Assembly: GCF_025642975.1 (NCBI RefSeq)
Contig: NZ_JANZKJ010000001.1
Location: 558,001 to 622,000 of the forward strand
Source: Pseudomonas sp. RIT-PI-S
GTDB taxonomy: Bacteria > Pseudomonadota > Gammaproteobacteria > Pseudomonadales > Pseudomonadaceae
Length of the DNA: 64,000 nucleotides
Direction: 5' to 3'
Shown: positions 24,755 to 32,309 of the stretch, in pieces
How the letters are laid out: each line of letters begins with the position of its first letter
Position numbering within the stretch: the stretch's first letter is position 1
Translations under genes and position numbers: made by a program
Notes under the pieces: model-generated
What the model was told of the DNA's origin: nothing
Database searches by the model: none
The model's input: the letters and a program-made list of their open reading frames with translations, nothing else

Positions 24755-24793
24755 GCGAACCTTATTGTTGCGGTTCGCAGGCTTCGCCTGTTT
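24755..24793 (+). terminator. REP-like hairpins after lpxO
   Basis: Two adjacent stems: GCGAACC/GGTTCGC (24755-24778), then CAGGC-TTC-GCCTG (24778-24790) followed by TTT. The second is a plausible weak terminator. The GGTTCGCAGGCTTCGCC wording recalls the REP elements of the window. Confidence 0.4.
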
Positions 24794-25079
24794 CTGCATG
24801 CAGGAGCTGTAGCAGCCGGGCTTGCCCTTAACCCGTTTCATCACCGTTAACGGCCTGCCACCGGACGGCCGAGCCCTGCGTTATGGGAACGTCGTCACAC
24901 TTCTGGCCACCGGCCATCTTTTCCTCAAGCGCAACGGCACTTTTGCCGCAGGCGGATGCCTCACATCGGCGTAAGCTTGCGTTGGCAGATGGTTGGATCC
25001 ATCCTTCGCGCTTACCCAAATGGAGCGGTGCTGCGATGGATTCCTCGCATTTCGGGAATTTTTTCAGGATGTCTGTTTT
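24794..25079. other. Intergenic stretch, no gene recognised
   Basis: Short open frames exist on both strands, but none has a ribosome binding site or a recognisable protein. The promoter of the acetyltransferase at 25080 should be in the last part, where the sequence becomes AT-richer (CATTTCGGGAATTTTTTCAG). Confidence 0.4.
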
Positions 25080-25601
25080 ATGACGTTTTGCCTGGTCAGA
25101 GCGGCGCGGCTCGGCGATTGCTGTGCGTTGCGCGCCATTCACGCAAACTCCGCCAACGGCGTCTCTGTACCCGCCGATAACGATCCAGACCTGTGCGGGT
25201 TGATGGCCACTACCCGTGGCCGCTATCCCTTCCTGGTGGCCGAATGTAACGATCAGGTGGTCGGCTTCGCTTACGCCCGGGCCCACAAGGCGCCCCTGGC
25301 GCTGCGCTGGTCGGTGGACATCACCGTATACATGAACGTCGAAGGCCGCCGCGCGGGAATGCTGCGGTCGCTGTACCGCTCGCTGCTGGAGCATTTGCAG
25401 GAGCAAGGTTACCTCGCCGTGTACGCCGCGATCGCGGTCACCGATAGCGCCACTATCGCTACCCATGAAGCGCTAGGCTTCGCGCACATCGGCATGGGCC
25501 AGGCGCTCGACTTGCGCCAGGACGCCGAATACTGGTGCTTGACCCTTGGCGGCAACGCGAACCTGATGACGGCCCCCGCGCTCCGCAACCAGTACCTGTA
25601 G
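25080..25601 (+). CDS. GNAT acetyltransferase, phosphinothricin acetyltransferase-like
   Basis: A protein of 173 residues. The GNAT core is evident: RYPFLVAECNDQVVGFAYAR (beta-2/3), SVDITVYMNVEGRRAGMLRSLYRSLLEHL (beta-4 and the acetyl-CoA loop, here RRAGML) and a TIATHEALGFAHIGMGQAL end. The order and wording resemble phosphinothricin/methionine-sulfoximine N-acetyltransferases, so detoxification of an amino-acid analogue is a reasonable guess. AGGA lies about ten bases before the ATG. It is followed by REP remnants and a convergent gene. Confidence 0.85.
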   Translation: MTFCLVRAARLGDCCALRAIHANSANGVSVPADNDPDLCGLMATTRGRYPFLVAECNDQVVGFAYARAHKAPLALRWSVDITVYMNVEGRRAGMLRSLYRSLLEHLQEQGYLAVYAAIAVTDSATIATHEALGFAHIGMGQALDLRQDAEYWCLTLGGNANLMTAPALRNQYL

Positions 25602-25676
25602 GTGCGTGCGAGGCACGCGAACCCGCCAACGAGCCCGGCCGGCCCGTGAGCTGAAGCCCAACGCCCTCGCCCACCC

Positions 25677-26822
25677 CTAAGTGTCGCGCGAAGGCTTGGC
25701 CGGCGGGGTTAGCGCCCTACGGGCCTGCTCTAGTTGATCGGAGGTGCTGGCGGGTTGTTGGGTATGCGCATGCAGCAGGTCCAGCACAGAGCGACCCAAC
25801 TGCGGGCTCAGCCCATCCAGAGACGGTGCGTCCATGTCACTGGCGTATACGCTGAAGAGCCGGGCCTGCTCACCGCCGCCGGTTGGCTCCAGGCTGGCCA
25901 GCCGCCGCAGCAGCAGGCGGTGGTTATGCAAGTCGGCGCGTGCCAGGCGAATGCTTTCCTGACAGCCATCGCGCAGAACCCGGGTCAGGTGGTTCTCCAC
26001 ATCCTTGAGCGCTTCGATGCGCCGGCTGGCTACGTCGAACCATAGCCGGGACAGCGCCGGGTCTACACAGGCGCCAGCGTGTGTGCGCAGGGCCACCGCT
26101 CGCATCCGGTACAGTTGAGCCAGGTTTTCGCTATTTTGTTGAGCCCGCCATAGGGTCAATGCGCCGGGGTCGGCGAATTCGCAAAACACGCTGAAGGATT
26201 GCTCCTGCGCCTGGGCCAGATGTTCCAGCCGTTGGCGTAGCGCTTCGTCGAAATAGCCGATCGTGAATCCGTTCACGCCACTGGCGCGCTCTTGTCCGGC
26301 CAACTCCTTGCCTTGCATGAAGTTGAACAGGGCGACCAGCAGCCGCGCGATGCTTGGGTCGGTAGCGGCGTCGGCGGCTTCGAACACCACCGCGAGCAGG
26401 CCGCCTATCAGCCGGGTCAAGGCGCCAGTGGCCTGGGTGGCGGTGATTTGCCTGCCGCGCACACGGCTTCGCAGCCCGGGCAACTCTTCGAAACCCTGCA
26501 GCACATAGGCGATACGGTTGAACAGGCGGGCGCGGTCGATACCAGCGGGGGCGTCAGGGCTTAGCGAGTCGAAGCCGCCGCGAACCTGTTCCTCGATCGC
26601 CAATGCTTCGTCTGCCAGGTGTTGCAGCACCTCCAGGTGGTCTTCCAACGCGCTGCCCAGGTGCAAGTTCGACCAGCCTCGTTCACGCTGCAGGGCGTGC
26701 ACCAGTTCGCAGATCGCCGAGACCAGGTCGCAGTTCAACGCCAGGCTTTCCAGCGCCTCGAGTTCGATACGGCGGGCAGCCAGCATGAAGCGCAGGGCAG
26801 GGGGCATGTGGAGATCGGACAT
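25677..26822 (-). CDS. Stand-alone nitrate/nitrite-sensing (NIT) domain protein
   Basis: A protein of 381 residues, all helical. It has the NIT-domain signature near the N-terminus (VSAICELVHALQRERGWSNLHL, the family's LQ-x-ERG motif) and a second four-helix region with GKELAGQERASGVNGF, as in the sensory half of NasR-type proteins. In NasR the domain is followed by an RNA-binding ANTAR domain, but here the chain ends in a polar tail with no output domain. It is likely a sensor that acts through a partner. No nitrate-assimilation genes are adjacent. Ligand and partner are inferred only. Confidence 0.85.
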   Translation of the reverse strand: MSDLHMPPALRFMLAARRIELEALESLALNCDLVSAICELVHALQRERGWSNLHLGSALEDHLEVLQHLADEALAIEEQVRGGFDSLSPDAPAGIDRARLFNRIAYVLQGFEELPGLRSRVRGRQITATQATGALTRLIGGLLAVVFEAADAATDPSIARLLVALFNFMQGKELAGQERASGVNGFTIGYFDEALRQRLEHLAQAQEQSFSVFCEFADPGALTLWRAQQNSENLAQLYRMRAVALRTHAGACVDPALSRLWFDVASRRIEALKDVENHLTRVLRDGCQESIRLARADLHNHRLLLRRLASLEPTGGGEQARLFSVYASDMDAPSLDGLSPQLGRSVLDLLHAHTQQPASTSDQLEQARRALTPPAKPSRDT

Positions 26823-26901
26823 GGGCCTCAGGGAGCTGAGTGGCTTCGGCGCTGATTAGAGCATGATCCTGTGCGTACGCCCATGCCGTGCCGGCAATTG
26901 G

Positions 26902-27771
26902 CTACTGTTTTTTCAAGCAGCGCAACGTGGCGAAGCGGCCGCGCAGGGTGTCCAGCTGTTCCACGAAGCGCTGGCGCTGCCCGGCGTCGCTGAGTTGGAG
27001 CAGTTCTGCGGTCAGCCGTCGGGCGGCGGCCTGGGCCCGCGTGCGGTCAGCGCGGTAGGCGTCGCTCCATAGCGTCTGGCGGTGTTGCAGCAGTTGTGCG
27101 ATCTGCCCTTCGAAAGCGGGTTGCGAGCGCTGTGCCAGCGCGGCCAGCAAGGCCTGCTGCCATTGCTCACGGTTTGCCAGCGCGACGCTGTTATGGTCGC
27201 CCAGTTGCTGGGACCAGCGCAGGATGGCCGCGTCCTGATCGGCGTGCAGCTCTCCTAACCAAGGCAGCAGGCGTTTATGCATGTTGTTGGCGCGGGTTTG
27301 TACCTGCTCGGCGAGGGCTGGGGTGACCAGTTCCTTGCGCCGTTTGGCGATATCTTGCGCCAAGGCCTCGCGAAGCGAGCGCACTTGGTCCTCGTTCAAC
27401 CCCTGCAATAGCTCTACCGCCGAGGGGGTGATCTGCCGCGCGACTTCTTCGGCGGCCTGCTCGCCTTCGCGGGTGAGCGCTTGCAGCTCTTCATCACTCA
27501 CCTGTTGCGCCATGGCAAGGTTGCGCAGGCGGTCCAGCCAGGGCAGGTAGCCTGGCAGCTGGGTCTGGCAGTGCCAGCGCAGGTGATCGGCAAGCCGCTC
27601 TTCGAACCAGGCCTTCTGCTCCCGGTTCATGTCTAGATAATCGTCGAGGGTCCAGGGGATGAGCACGTCGAGGTTGCGGTAGGCCAGGTCCATGCGGGTG
27701 CAGCCGGCCATCGCCAGCAAGCCACCCAGGCATGCCACCAGCCACCACCGACGTACTGCTGAAAACGCCAT
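26902..27771 (-). CDS. Lipoprotein, DUF6279 type
   Basis: A protein of 289 residues with a lipoprotein signal (MAFSAVRRWWLVACLGGLLAMAGC, lipobox LAMAGC). The mature part is helical and highly charged, beginning TRMDLAYRNLDVLIPWTLDDYLDMN, the pattern of DUF6279 lipoproteins in Pseudomonas. The function is unknown; it is probably anchored to an envelope membrane facing the periplasm. The start at 27771 has a G-rich ribosome binding site (GGTGGGGG). It is the second of two minus-strand genes after the porin gene. Confidence 0.87.
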   Translation of the reverse strand: MAFSAVRRWWLVACLGGLLAMAGCTRMDLAYRNLDVLIPWTLDDYLDMNREQKAWFEERLADHLRWHCQTQLPGYLPWLDRLRNLAMAQQVSDEELQALTREGEQAAEEVARQITPSAVELLQGLNEDQVRSLREALAQDIAKRRKELVTPALAEQVQTRANNMHKRLLPWLGELHADQDAAILRWSQQLGDHNSVALANREQWQQALLAALAQRSQPAFEGQIAQLLQHRQTLWSDAYRADRTRAQAAARRLTAELLQLSDAGQRQRFVEQLDTLRGRFATLRCLKKQ

Positions 27772-27844
27772 TGAGCCCCCACCGGCCACCGCTGCTTTCG
27801 CTAACGGTAGAACGGCTCCGGCGAGGGCGCCACCGAATGGCTAC

Positions 27845-28564
27845 TCAAAAGAAGGTCCGTTGCGCCTTGAGGGTGACCATGCTGTCACAGGTCGGGTTAT
27901 GCCCGGAATACGCTACACAGGCGCCGCCGCGCAGGTCCGAGGCGCTATACACCAGGTTCAGGTCTACGCCCATCAATGGCCGCGACACTTGCATGGACCA
28001 GTCGCTGTACCCCTCGACCAGTTCGCCGTTACCCAGGCTGTAGGGTGAGGCCAGGCTGTACCGGGTCATCTTCAGTGACAGGTCCAGCCCCACCAGGGGT
28101 AGCTGGCCAAGGTCCGCGAACAATGTGCCCGAGCGGCTGCCCACGGCTTCGCTCCAGGCCGCGCCAAAGCGGCTTTCGAAAACGCGCATGCCGGCATATA
28201 GCTGGTGGCTGTTGCCATTGGCTACGTCTGGGCGGGTGTAGCCGATCATGCCGAGCTCATAGCCAAACGCTGGCGCCACGCGCCGTTTATAGCCCAGGTA
28301 GCTGTCGAGCTCGAAGTCGCTGTCGGGGGTCAGGCCCACGCTCGGAGACCATTGGCCGAAATACCAGCCGCTGTCATGGGTCACGTCGATGCCGCCGTGG
28401 ACCGAACCCACGGTGCCCGGCGCCACCAGCCCCTGGGCCATGCTGCGGGTAGGCGTGGTACCGAGCTTGAGGTCGAAATCGCCCAGCTCGCGCTGGAGCG
28501 TCTGGGCGTTGAGATGGGGCGCGGCTAGCAGGCCGGCAGTCAGCAGCAGGCTGGGCTTGAGCAT
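27845..28564 (-). CDS. TorF-family putative porin
   Basis: A protein of 239 residues with a signal peptide (MLKPSLLLTAGLLAAPHLNA). The mature protein is made of alternating amphipathic strands with frequent aromatic girdle residues (GGIDVTHDSGWYFGQWSPS, SYLGYKRRVAPAFGYELGMI) and ends in F, as outer-membrane beta-barrels do. Two cysteines near the end probably form a disulphide loop. It matches the TorF/conserved hypothetical barrel family. The ATG at 28564 has GGAGAG upstream. The transport substrate is unknown. Confidence 0.82.
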   Translation of the reverse strand: MLKPSLLLTAGLLAAPHLNAQTLQRELGDFDLKLGTTPTRSMAQGLVAPGTVGSVHGGIDVTHDSGWYFGQWSPSVGLTPDSDFELDSYLGYKRRVAPAFGYELGMIGYTRPDVANGNSHQLYAGMRVFESRFGAAWSEAVGSRSGTLFADLGQLPLVGLDLSLKMTRYSLASPYSLGNGELVEGYSDWSMQVSRPLMGVDLNLVYSASDLRGGACVAYSGHNPTCDSMVTLKAQRTFF

Positions 28565-28834
28565 GCGTCTCTCCATTGGCGCAAGGCGCATAGGCGGCTG
28601 CGTGGTGCTCGCAACGGTGTCGGTTGAAGGCGGGAAAGCCCGGTTTAGACGGCTTCGAGGATACCCGTGATCATGATGGCGAAGGGCTTTGAGCGGAACC
28701 GCTCGTCGATTTGGCCGTAATGGCCGAAACGGTTCAGCCCGGCCGCGTACGTGAACTGACGTTGTGAGTACCTGCAGGCGGTAGCTGCTATCGCCGTGGG
28801 TTACACTGTCAGCTTGTTAACAAAGGTGTCGAAC

Positions 28835-29674
28835 ATGGCTTTGGTGGGTCGCTACAACAGCATGCAAGTGGTCAAGCACACGGACTTCGGGCTCTACCTC
28901 GACGGCGGCGCGGATGGCGAAATCCTTCTGCCCAACCGGTACATCCCCAAGGGCACGCCTCACGAAGTCGAGGACTGGCTGAATGTTTTCGTGTACCTGG
29001 ACAGCGAAGACAAACTGCTGGCTACCACTGAAAAGCCCAAGGCCCAGGTAGGGGAGTTCGCCAGCCTCAAAGTGGTCGAGGTCAATTCGACTGGGATCTT
29101 CCTGGATTGGGGCCTACCCAAAGACCTGCTATTGCCGTTCTCCGAGGAAAAACGCCAGCTGCGCGCAGGCGAATACTGCATCGTTCACCTCTTCCTGGAT
29201 CGGCGCACCCGGCGCATCACCGCCAGCGCCAAGGTTGACCGCTACCTGGACAAAACCCCGGCCAATTACAAGGCTGGCCAGGCGGTGCAGGTGCTGGTCG
29301 CGGCCCAGACCGACCTGGGCTTCAACGCCATCATCGAAAATGCCCATTGGGGCCTGATTCACAAGAATGAGGTATTCAAATTCTTGCGCAGCGGCATGCG
29401 CGAGACCGCCTACATCAAAGAAATCCGGGCGGATGGCAAGATCGCTCTGAGCTTGCAGCCGGTGGGCCAGCAAGCGGTGGAAGGGCTGCAGGGGCAAATT
29501 CTGCAAGCGTTGAGTGCCGCGGGCGGAAGCCTGCCGCTGAGCGACCGCAGCGCGCCTGAAGTGATCGCCCAGCAGTTCGGCGTAAGCAAGGGCAACTTCA
29601 AGAAGGCCATAGGGGCGTTATACAAGGCCGGCAAGATTATGATTCATCCTGAGAGCATCAGCCTGCCGGAATGA
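28835..29674 (+). CDS. CvfB-type S1 RNA-binding protein
   Basis: A protein of 279 residues made of three S1-like OB folds (about 1-65, 70-135 and 150-215) and a C-terminal winged helix (VIAQQFGVSKGNFKKAIGALYKAGKI). This is the CvfB architecture, an RNA-binding regulator of virulence genes in Staphylococcus; the role in Pseudomonas is not established. AAAGGTG lies nine bases before the ATG at 28835. It is divergent from the porin gene. Confidence 0.9.
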   Translation: MALVGRYNSMQVVKHTDFGLYLDGGADGEILLPNRYIPKGTPHEVEDWLNVFVYLDSEDKLLATTEKPKAQVGEFASLKVVEVNSTGIFLDWGLPKDLLLPFSEEKRQLRAGEYCIVHLFLDRRTRRITASAKVDRYLDKTPANYKAGQAVQVLVAAQTDLGFNAIIENAHWGLIHKNEVFKFLRSGMRETAYIKEIRADGKIALSLQPVGQQAVEGLQGQILQALSAAGGSLPLSDRSAPEVIAQQFGVSKGNFKKAIGALYKAGKIMIHPESISLPE

Positions 29675-29690
29675 CCCTTCGTCGGAAGGG
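29675..29690. terminator. Short hairpin after the CvfB gene
   Basis: CCCTTC, loop GTCG, GAAGGG directly follows the stop codon. No T-run is present, so it is a weak candidate. Confidence 0.3.
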
Positions 29691-29749
29691 CGCGTACTTG
29701 GAAAATTCATTGAAACTCATGAGCGAGGCGGTCTGTCCATCTTTATGCC

Positions 29750-29767
29750 GATTGAATGAATTCAATC
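29750..29767. promoter_or_regulatory. Palindrome upstream of the CsbD gene
   Basis: GATTGAAT-GA-ATTCAATC has eight perfect pairs, 20 bases before the start codon and just 5' of the ribosome binding site (GAGGAG). The position suits an operator or a leader hairpin; the regulator is unknown. Confidence 0.4.
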
Positions 29768-29787
29768 AAAACTGAGGAGTACGGGTC

Positions 29788-29988
29788 ATGAGTGGTACCG
29801 GAGACAAAATCAAAGGTAAGGCAAATGAATTGGCTGGCGAAGTTCGCCAGAAAGTAGGTAGCGCTACTGGCAATACCGAAACCCAAGCCCGCGGCGCCGC
29901 CCAGGAAACCAAGGGCAAGGCTCAGCAGATCAAAGGCGATGTCAAAGACGCGATGGCTGACGCCCGCGATCGTAAAGACAAGATCTGA
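29788..29988 (+). CDS. CsbD-family stress protein
   Basis: A protein of 66 residues: MSGTGDKIKGKANELAGEV..., with KGKA-x-E and GNTETQARGAAQETKGKAQQ repeats. This is the hydrophilic, lysine- and alanine-rich CsbD family, induced in general stress in many bacteria. The molecular role is unknown. TGAGGAG precedes the ATG. It is probably monocistronic, since a hairpin follows at 30016. Confidence 0.92.
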   Translation: MSGTGDKIKGKANELAGEVRQKVGSATGNTETQARGAAQETKGKAQQIKGDVKDAMADARDRKDKI

Positions 29989-30015
29989 CGCTTAGTAAAA
30001 CTTCGCAGTACCCCG

Positions 30016-30037
30016 GCGGTCATCTTAGGATGACCGC
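30016..30037 (+). terminator. Hairpin terminator after the CsbD gene
   Basis: GCGGTCATC, loop TTAG, GATGACCGC: nine perfect pairs 28 bases after the stop, followed by TGTGCTTTC. The T-run is short, but position and stem make termination likely. Confidence 0.55.
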
Positions 30038-30109
30038 TGTGCTTTCGGGCATGGCAAAAACAAAGGAGTGGCCCGGCCGGGCCAAGGGGCAGAGTACAGG
30101 AGCCGCCAG

Positions 30110-31048
30110 ATGATCTTTCCGGACATGAAGAAACTACCGTTGACCAAGGTGTTGGTCCGCACGGTGCAAGAATTCTCCAACGACGAAATGTCCACCTACG
30201 CCTCGGCGCTGGCGTATCAAATGCTCTTCTCTTTATTTCCTTTTCTGCTGTTTCTGATTTCCCTGATCGGTTTTTTTCATCTTCCCGACTTCTTCTCCTG
30301 GCTGCGTGAACAGGCAGGCATGGTGCTGCCGCCCAAGGCCCTTGATTCGGTCAACCCGGTGATCGACCAGTTGCAGCAATCCAAGGGCGGGCTGCTTTCG
30401 TTCGGCATCATCGCCGCGCTCTGGACTGCCTCGGCTGGGGTACGCTCGCTGATGAGCGCAATGAATGCCGCCTACGACGTGGCAGAAGGGCGCCCGGCCT
30501 GGAAGCGCCTGCCGATGTCCGTGCTATACACCATAGGCCTGGCCGGCATGCTGCTGTGTTCCGCGGCATTGATGGTGCTTGGCCCGCAGGTAATGAACTG
30601 GCTCGCCGGCCACATCGGCCTGGAAAGTATCACCGTGACCATCTGGACGATCGCCCGCTGGCCGGTGATCGTGGCGATCATGATGCTGACCGTTGCGCTG
30701 ATCTATTACCTCATGCCCGATGTGGATCAGCGCTTTCGTTTCCTGACCCCCGGCGCCGTGCTGGCGGTAGTGGTATGGATCATCGCGTCCGTGGGTTTTG
30801 CCTATTACGTACAGAACTTCGCGGACTACAACGCGATGTACGGCAGCATTGGCGCAATCATTATCCTGCTGCTGTACTTCTACATCTCTTTCGCCGTCTT
30901 GCTGCTCGGTGCGGAGATGAACGCGGTGATTGAACATATGTCCGCCGAAGGCAAGGACAAAGGCGAGAAAGCCCCGGGAGTACCGTCGGGCGGAACCGAA
31001 GAACAGCGTTCGGGCCTTGGCGGCGGGACAGCCGATGCAAGCCAGTGA
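30110..31048 (+). CDS. YihY/BrkB-family inner-membrane protein
   Basis: A protein of 312 residues with six hydrophobic helices. It shows the family pattern: EFSNDEMSTYASALAYQMLFSLFPFLLFLISL near the start, TASAGVRSLMSAMNAAYDVAEGRPAWKR in the middle and YNAMYGSIGAIIILLLYFYIS near the end. Once annotated as ribonuclease BN, the family is now taken as membrane proteins of unknown function. The C-terminal 35 residues are polar and disordered. AGGAG lies eight bases before the ATG at 30110; a GTG at 30068 with AAAGGA is an alternative start. It ends 6 bases before def. Confidence 0.88.
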   Translation: MIFPDMKKLPLTKVLVRTVQEFSNDEMSTYASALAYQMLFSLFPFLLFLISLIGFFHLPDFFSWLREQAGMVLPPKALDSVNPVIDQLQQSKGGLLSFGIIAALWTASAGVRSLMSAMNAAYDVAEGRPAWKRLPMSVLYTIGLAGMLLCSAALMVLGPQVMNWLAGHIGLESITVTIWTIARWPVIVAIMMLTVALIYYLMPDVDQRFRFLTPGAVLAVVVWIIASVGFAYYVQNFADYNAMYGSIGAIIILLLYFYISFAVLLLGAEMNAVIEHMSAEGKDKGEKAPGVPSGGTEEQRSGLGGGTADASQ

Positions 31049-31054
31049 GGTCTT

Positions 31055-31585
31055 ATGATTCGCGACATCCTCAAGATGGGTGATGAACGGCTGTTGCGTG
31101 TGGCGCCACCGGTGCCCGATGCGCTGTTAGGCAGCCATGAGCTGGATGAGCTCATCGCGGATATGTTCGCCACCATGCACGAAGCCGGTGGCGTAGGGCT
31201 GGCGGCACCGCAAATCGGTGTGGACCTTCAGGTAGTGGTGTTCGGCTTCGATCGCGCCGAGCGTTATCCGGGCGCCGCCGCCGTAGAACGCACGGTGCTG
31301 ATCAACCCGTTGATCACGCCCCTGAGCCCTGAGCTGGAAGAGGGCTGGGAAGGCTGCCTGTCCGTGCCTGGGCTCCGTGGCCTGGTCGCCCGCTACAAAC
31401 ACATTCGCTACGAAGGCATCGACGCCCGTGGCAAGGGCCTTCAGCAGGTTGCCCACGATTTCCACGCCAGGGTGGTTCAGCACGAATGCGACCACCTGAT
31501 CGGCCGCCTCTACCCCTCGCGCATCACGGATTTCGGCCGCTTCGGTTACACCAGCGTGTTGTTCCCGGAGCTTGAGGCTCGCTAA
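31055..31585 (+). CDS. def: Peptide deformylase
   Basis: A protein of 176 residues with all three deformylase motifs: [13 protein letters not shown] (motif 1), EGCLSVPG (motif 2, with the metal-binding Cys) and [12 protein letters not shown] (motif 3, HExxH). The enzyme removes the formyl group from nascent proteins. The bacterium presumably has another def gene paired with fmt; this copy stands alone behind the BrkB gene with a 6-base gap. The sequence is complete. Confidence 0.93.
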   Translation: MIRDILKMGDERLLRVAPPVPDALLGSHELDELIADMFATMHEAGGVGLAAPQIGVDLQVVVFGFDRAERYPGAAAVERTVLINPLITPLSPELEEGWEGCLSVPGLRGLVARYKHIRYEGIDARGKGLQQVAHDFHARVVQHECDHLIGRLYPSRITDFGRFGYTSVLFPELEAR

Positions 31586-31619
31586 CCCGCACACGGCATT
31601 CACAAAGGCTGGAGCGATG

Positions 31620-31641
31620 CCGCCCCGGTAGGGCCGGGCGG
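31620..31641. terminator. GC hairpin between convergent def and alkB
   Basis: CCGCCC(C)GG, loop, CCGGGCGG lies between the two stops. There is no T-run on either side. It is a candidate bidirectional terminator. Confidence 0.35.
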
Positions 31642-31650
31642 TGACTGATG

Positions 31651-32307
31651 TCAGAGGACCTTGCGAAAGGTCAGGTTCAGCCGGCGCGAGCCGGTCAGCG
31701 GGTGTTCACCGGCCTTGACCGGCGCAACACCGTGGTAGCGCAAGCGATCTTCACCTCCCCAGACCACGACGTCGCCATGTTGCAGCGGATAACGCGCTAT
31801 CGGCGAATTGCGTTCCGCGCCGCCGAACATGAACACCGCGGGCAGGCCAAGGGAGACTGAAACGATCGGCGCGGCGAGGTCCTGCTCGTCTTTGTCCTGA
31901 TGCAGCGACAATCTAGCGCCCGGCTCGTAGGCGTTGATCAGGCAGGCATCCGGTTCGAAAGCGGCAAAGCCCGCCGCCACGGCCGCTGCCTGGGCAAGCT
32001 CGACGAACGCTTCTGGCATGCTTGGCCAAGGCTGGCCGGTGAGCGGGTCGTGGGTTGCATAGCGATAGCCGCGCAGGTCGCTGGTCCAGCCGAGGCGGCC
32101 ACAGTTGGTCATCGCCACGGACATGGTATATCCCCCTGGTGTCACCAGATGACGCAGCGGGCTGCGGGCCTCCACGGACCGCACCGCTTCGACAATAGCG
32201 ACGGCCTGGGCGAGCGCGAAGCCTTCCAGCAGCCACGCACCCGGGCCGAGCTGGCGGCGCTCGTCGGCTGACCTTGGCAGCTCGGCGAACAGGTCCAGGG
32301 TGAACAC
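31651..32307 (-). CDS. alkB: DNA oxidative demethylase AlkB
   Basis: A protein of 218 residues, close to the E. coli AlkB length. Landmarks are VTPGGYTMSVAMTNCGRLGW (nucleotide recognition), the iron ligands in GARLSLHQDKDEQDL (HxD) and LRYHGVAP (His), and the 2-oxoglutarate-binding Arg residues in SRRLNLTFR. It repairs 1-methyladenine and 3-methylcytosine. The start is GTG at 32307, or TTG at 32313 which overlaps the TGA of the ABC exporter gene. Either way translation is coupled to the exporter. No Ada-type gene is adjacent. Confidence 0.92.
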   Translation of the reverse strand: MFTLDLFAELPRSADERRQLGPGAWLLEGFALAQAVAIVEAVRSVEARSPLRHLVTPGGYTMSVAMTNCGRLGWTSDLRGYRYATHDPLTGQPWPSMPEAFVELAQAAAVAAGFAAFEPDACLINAYEPGARLSLHQDKDEQDLAAPIVSVSLGLPAVFMFGGAERNSPIARYPLQHGDVVVWGGEDRLRYHGVAPVKAGEHPLTGSRRLNLTFRKVL

Positions 32308-32309
32308 GG

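Noticed and set aside
24828-25466. 212-codon open frame on the minus strand
   Set aside because: It overlaps the GNAT gene in antisense and extends into REP-like DNA; it has no start signal or recognisable family.
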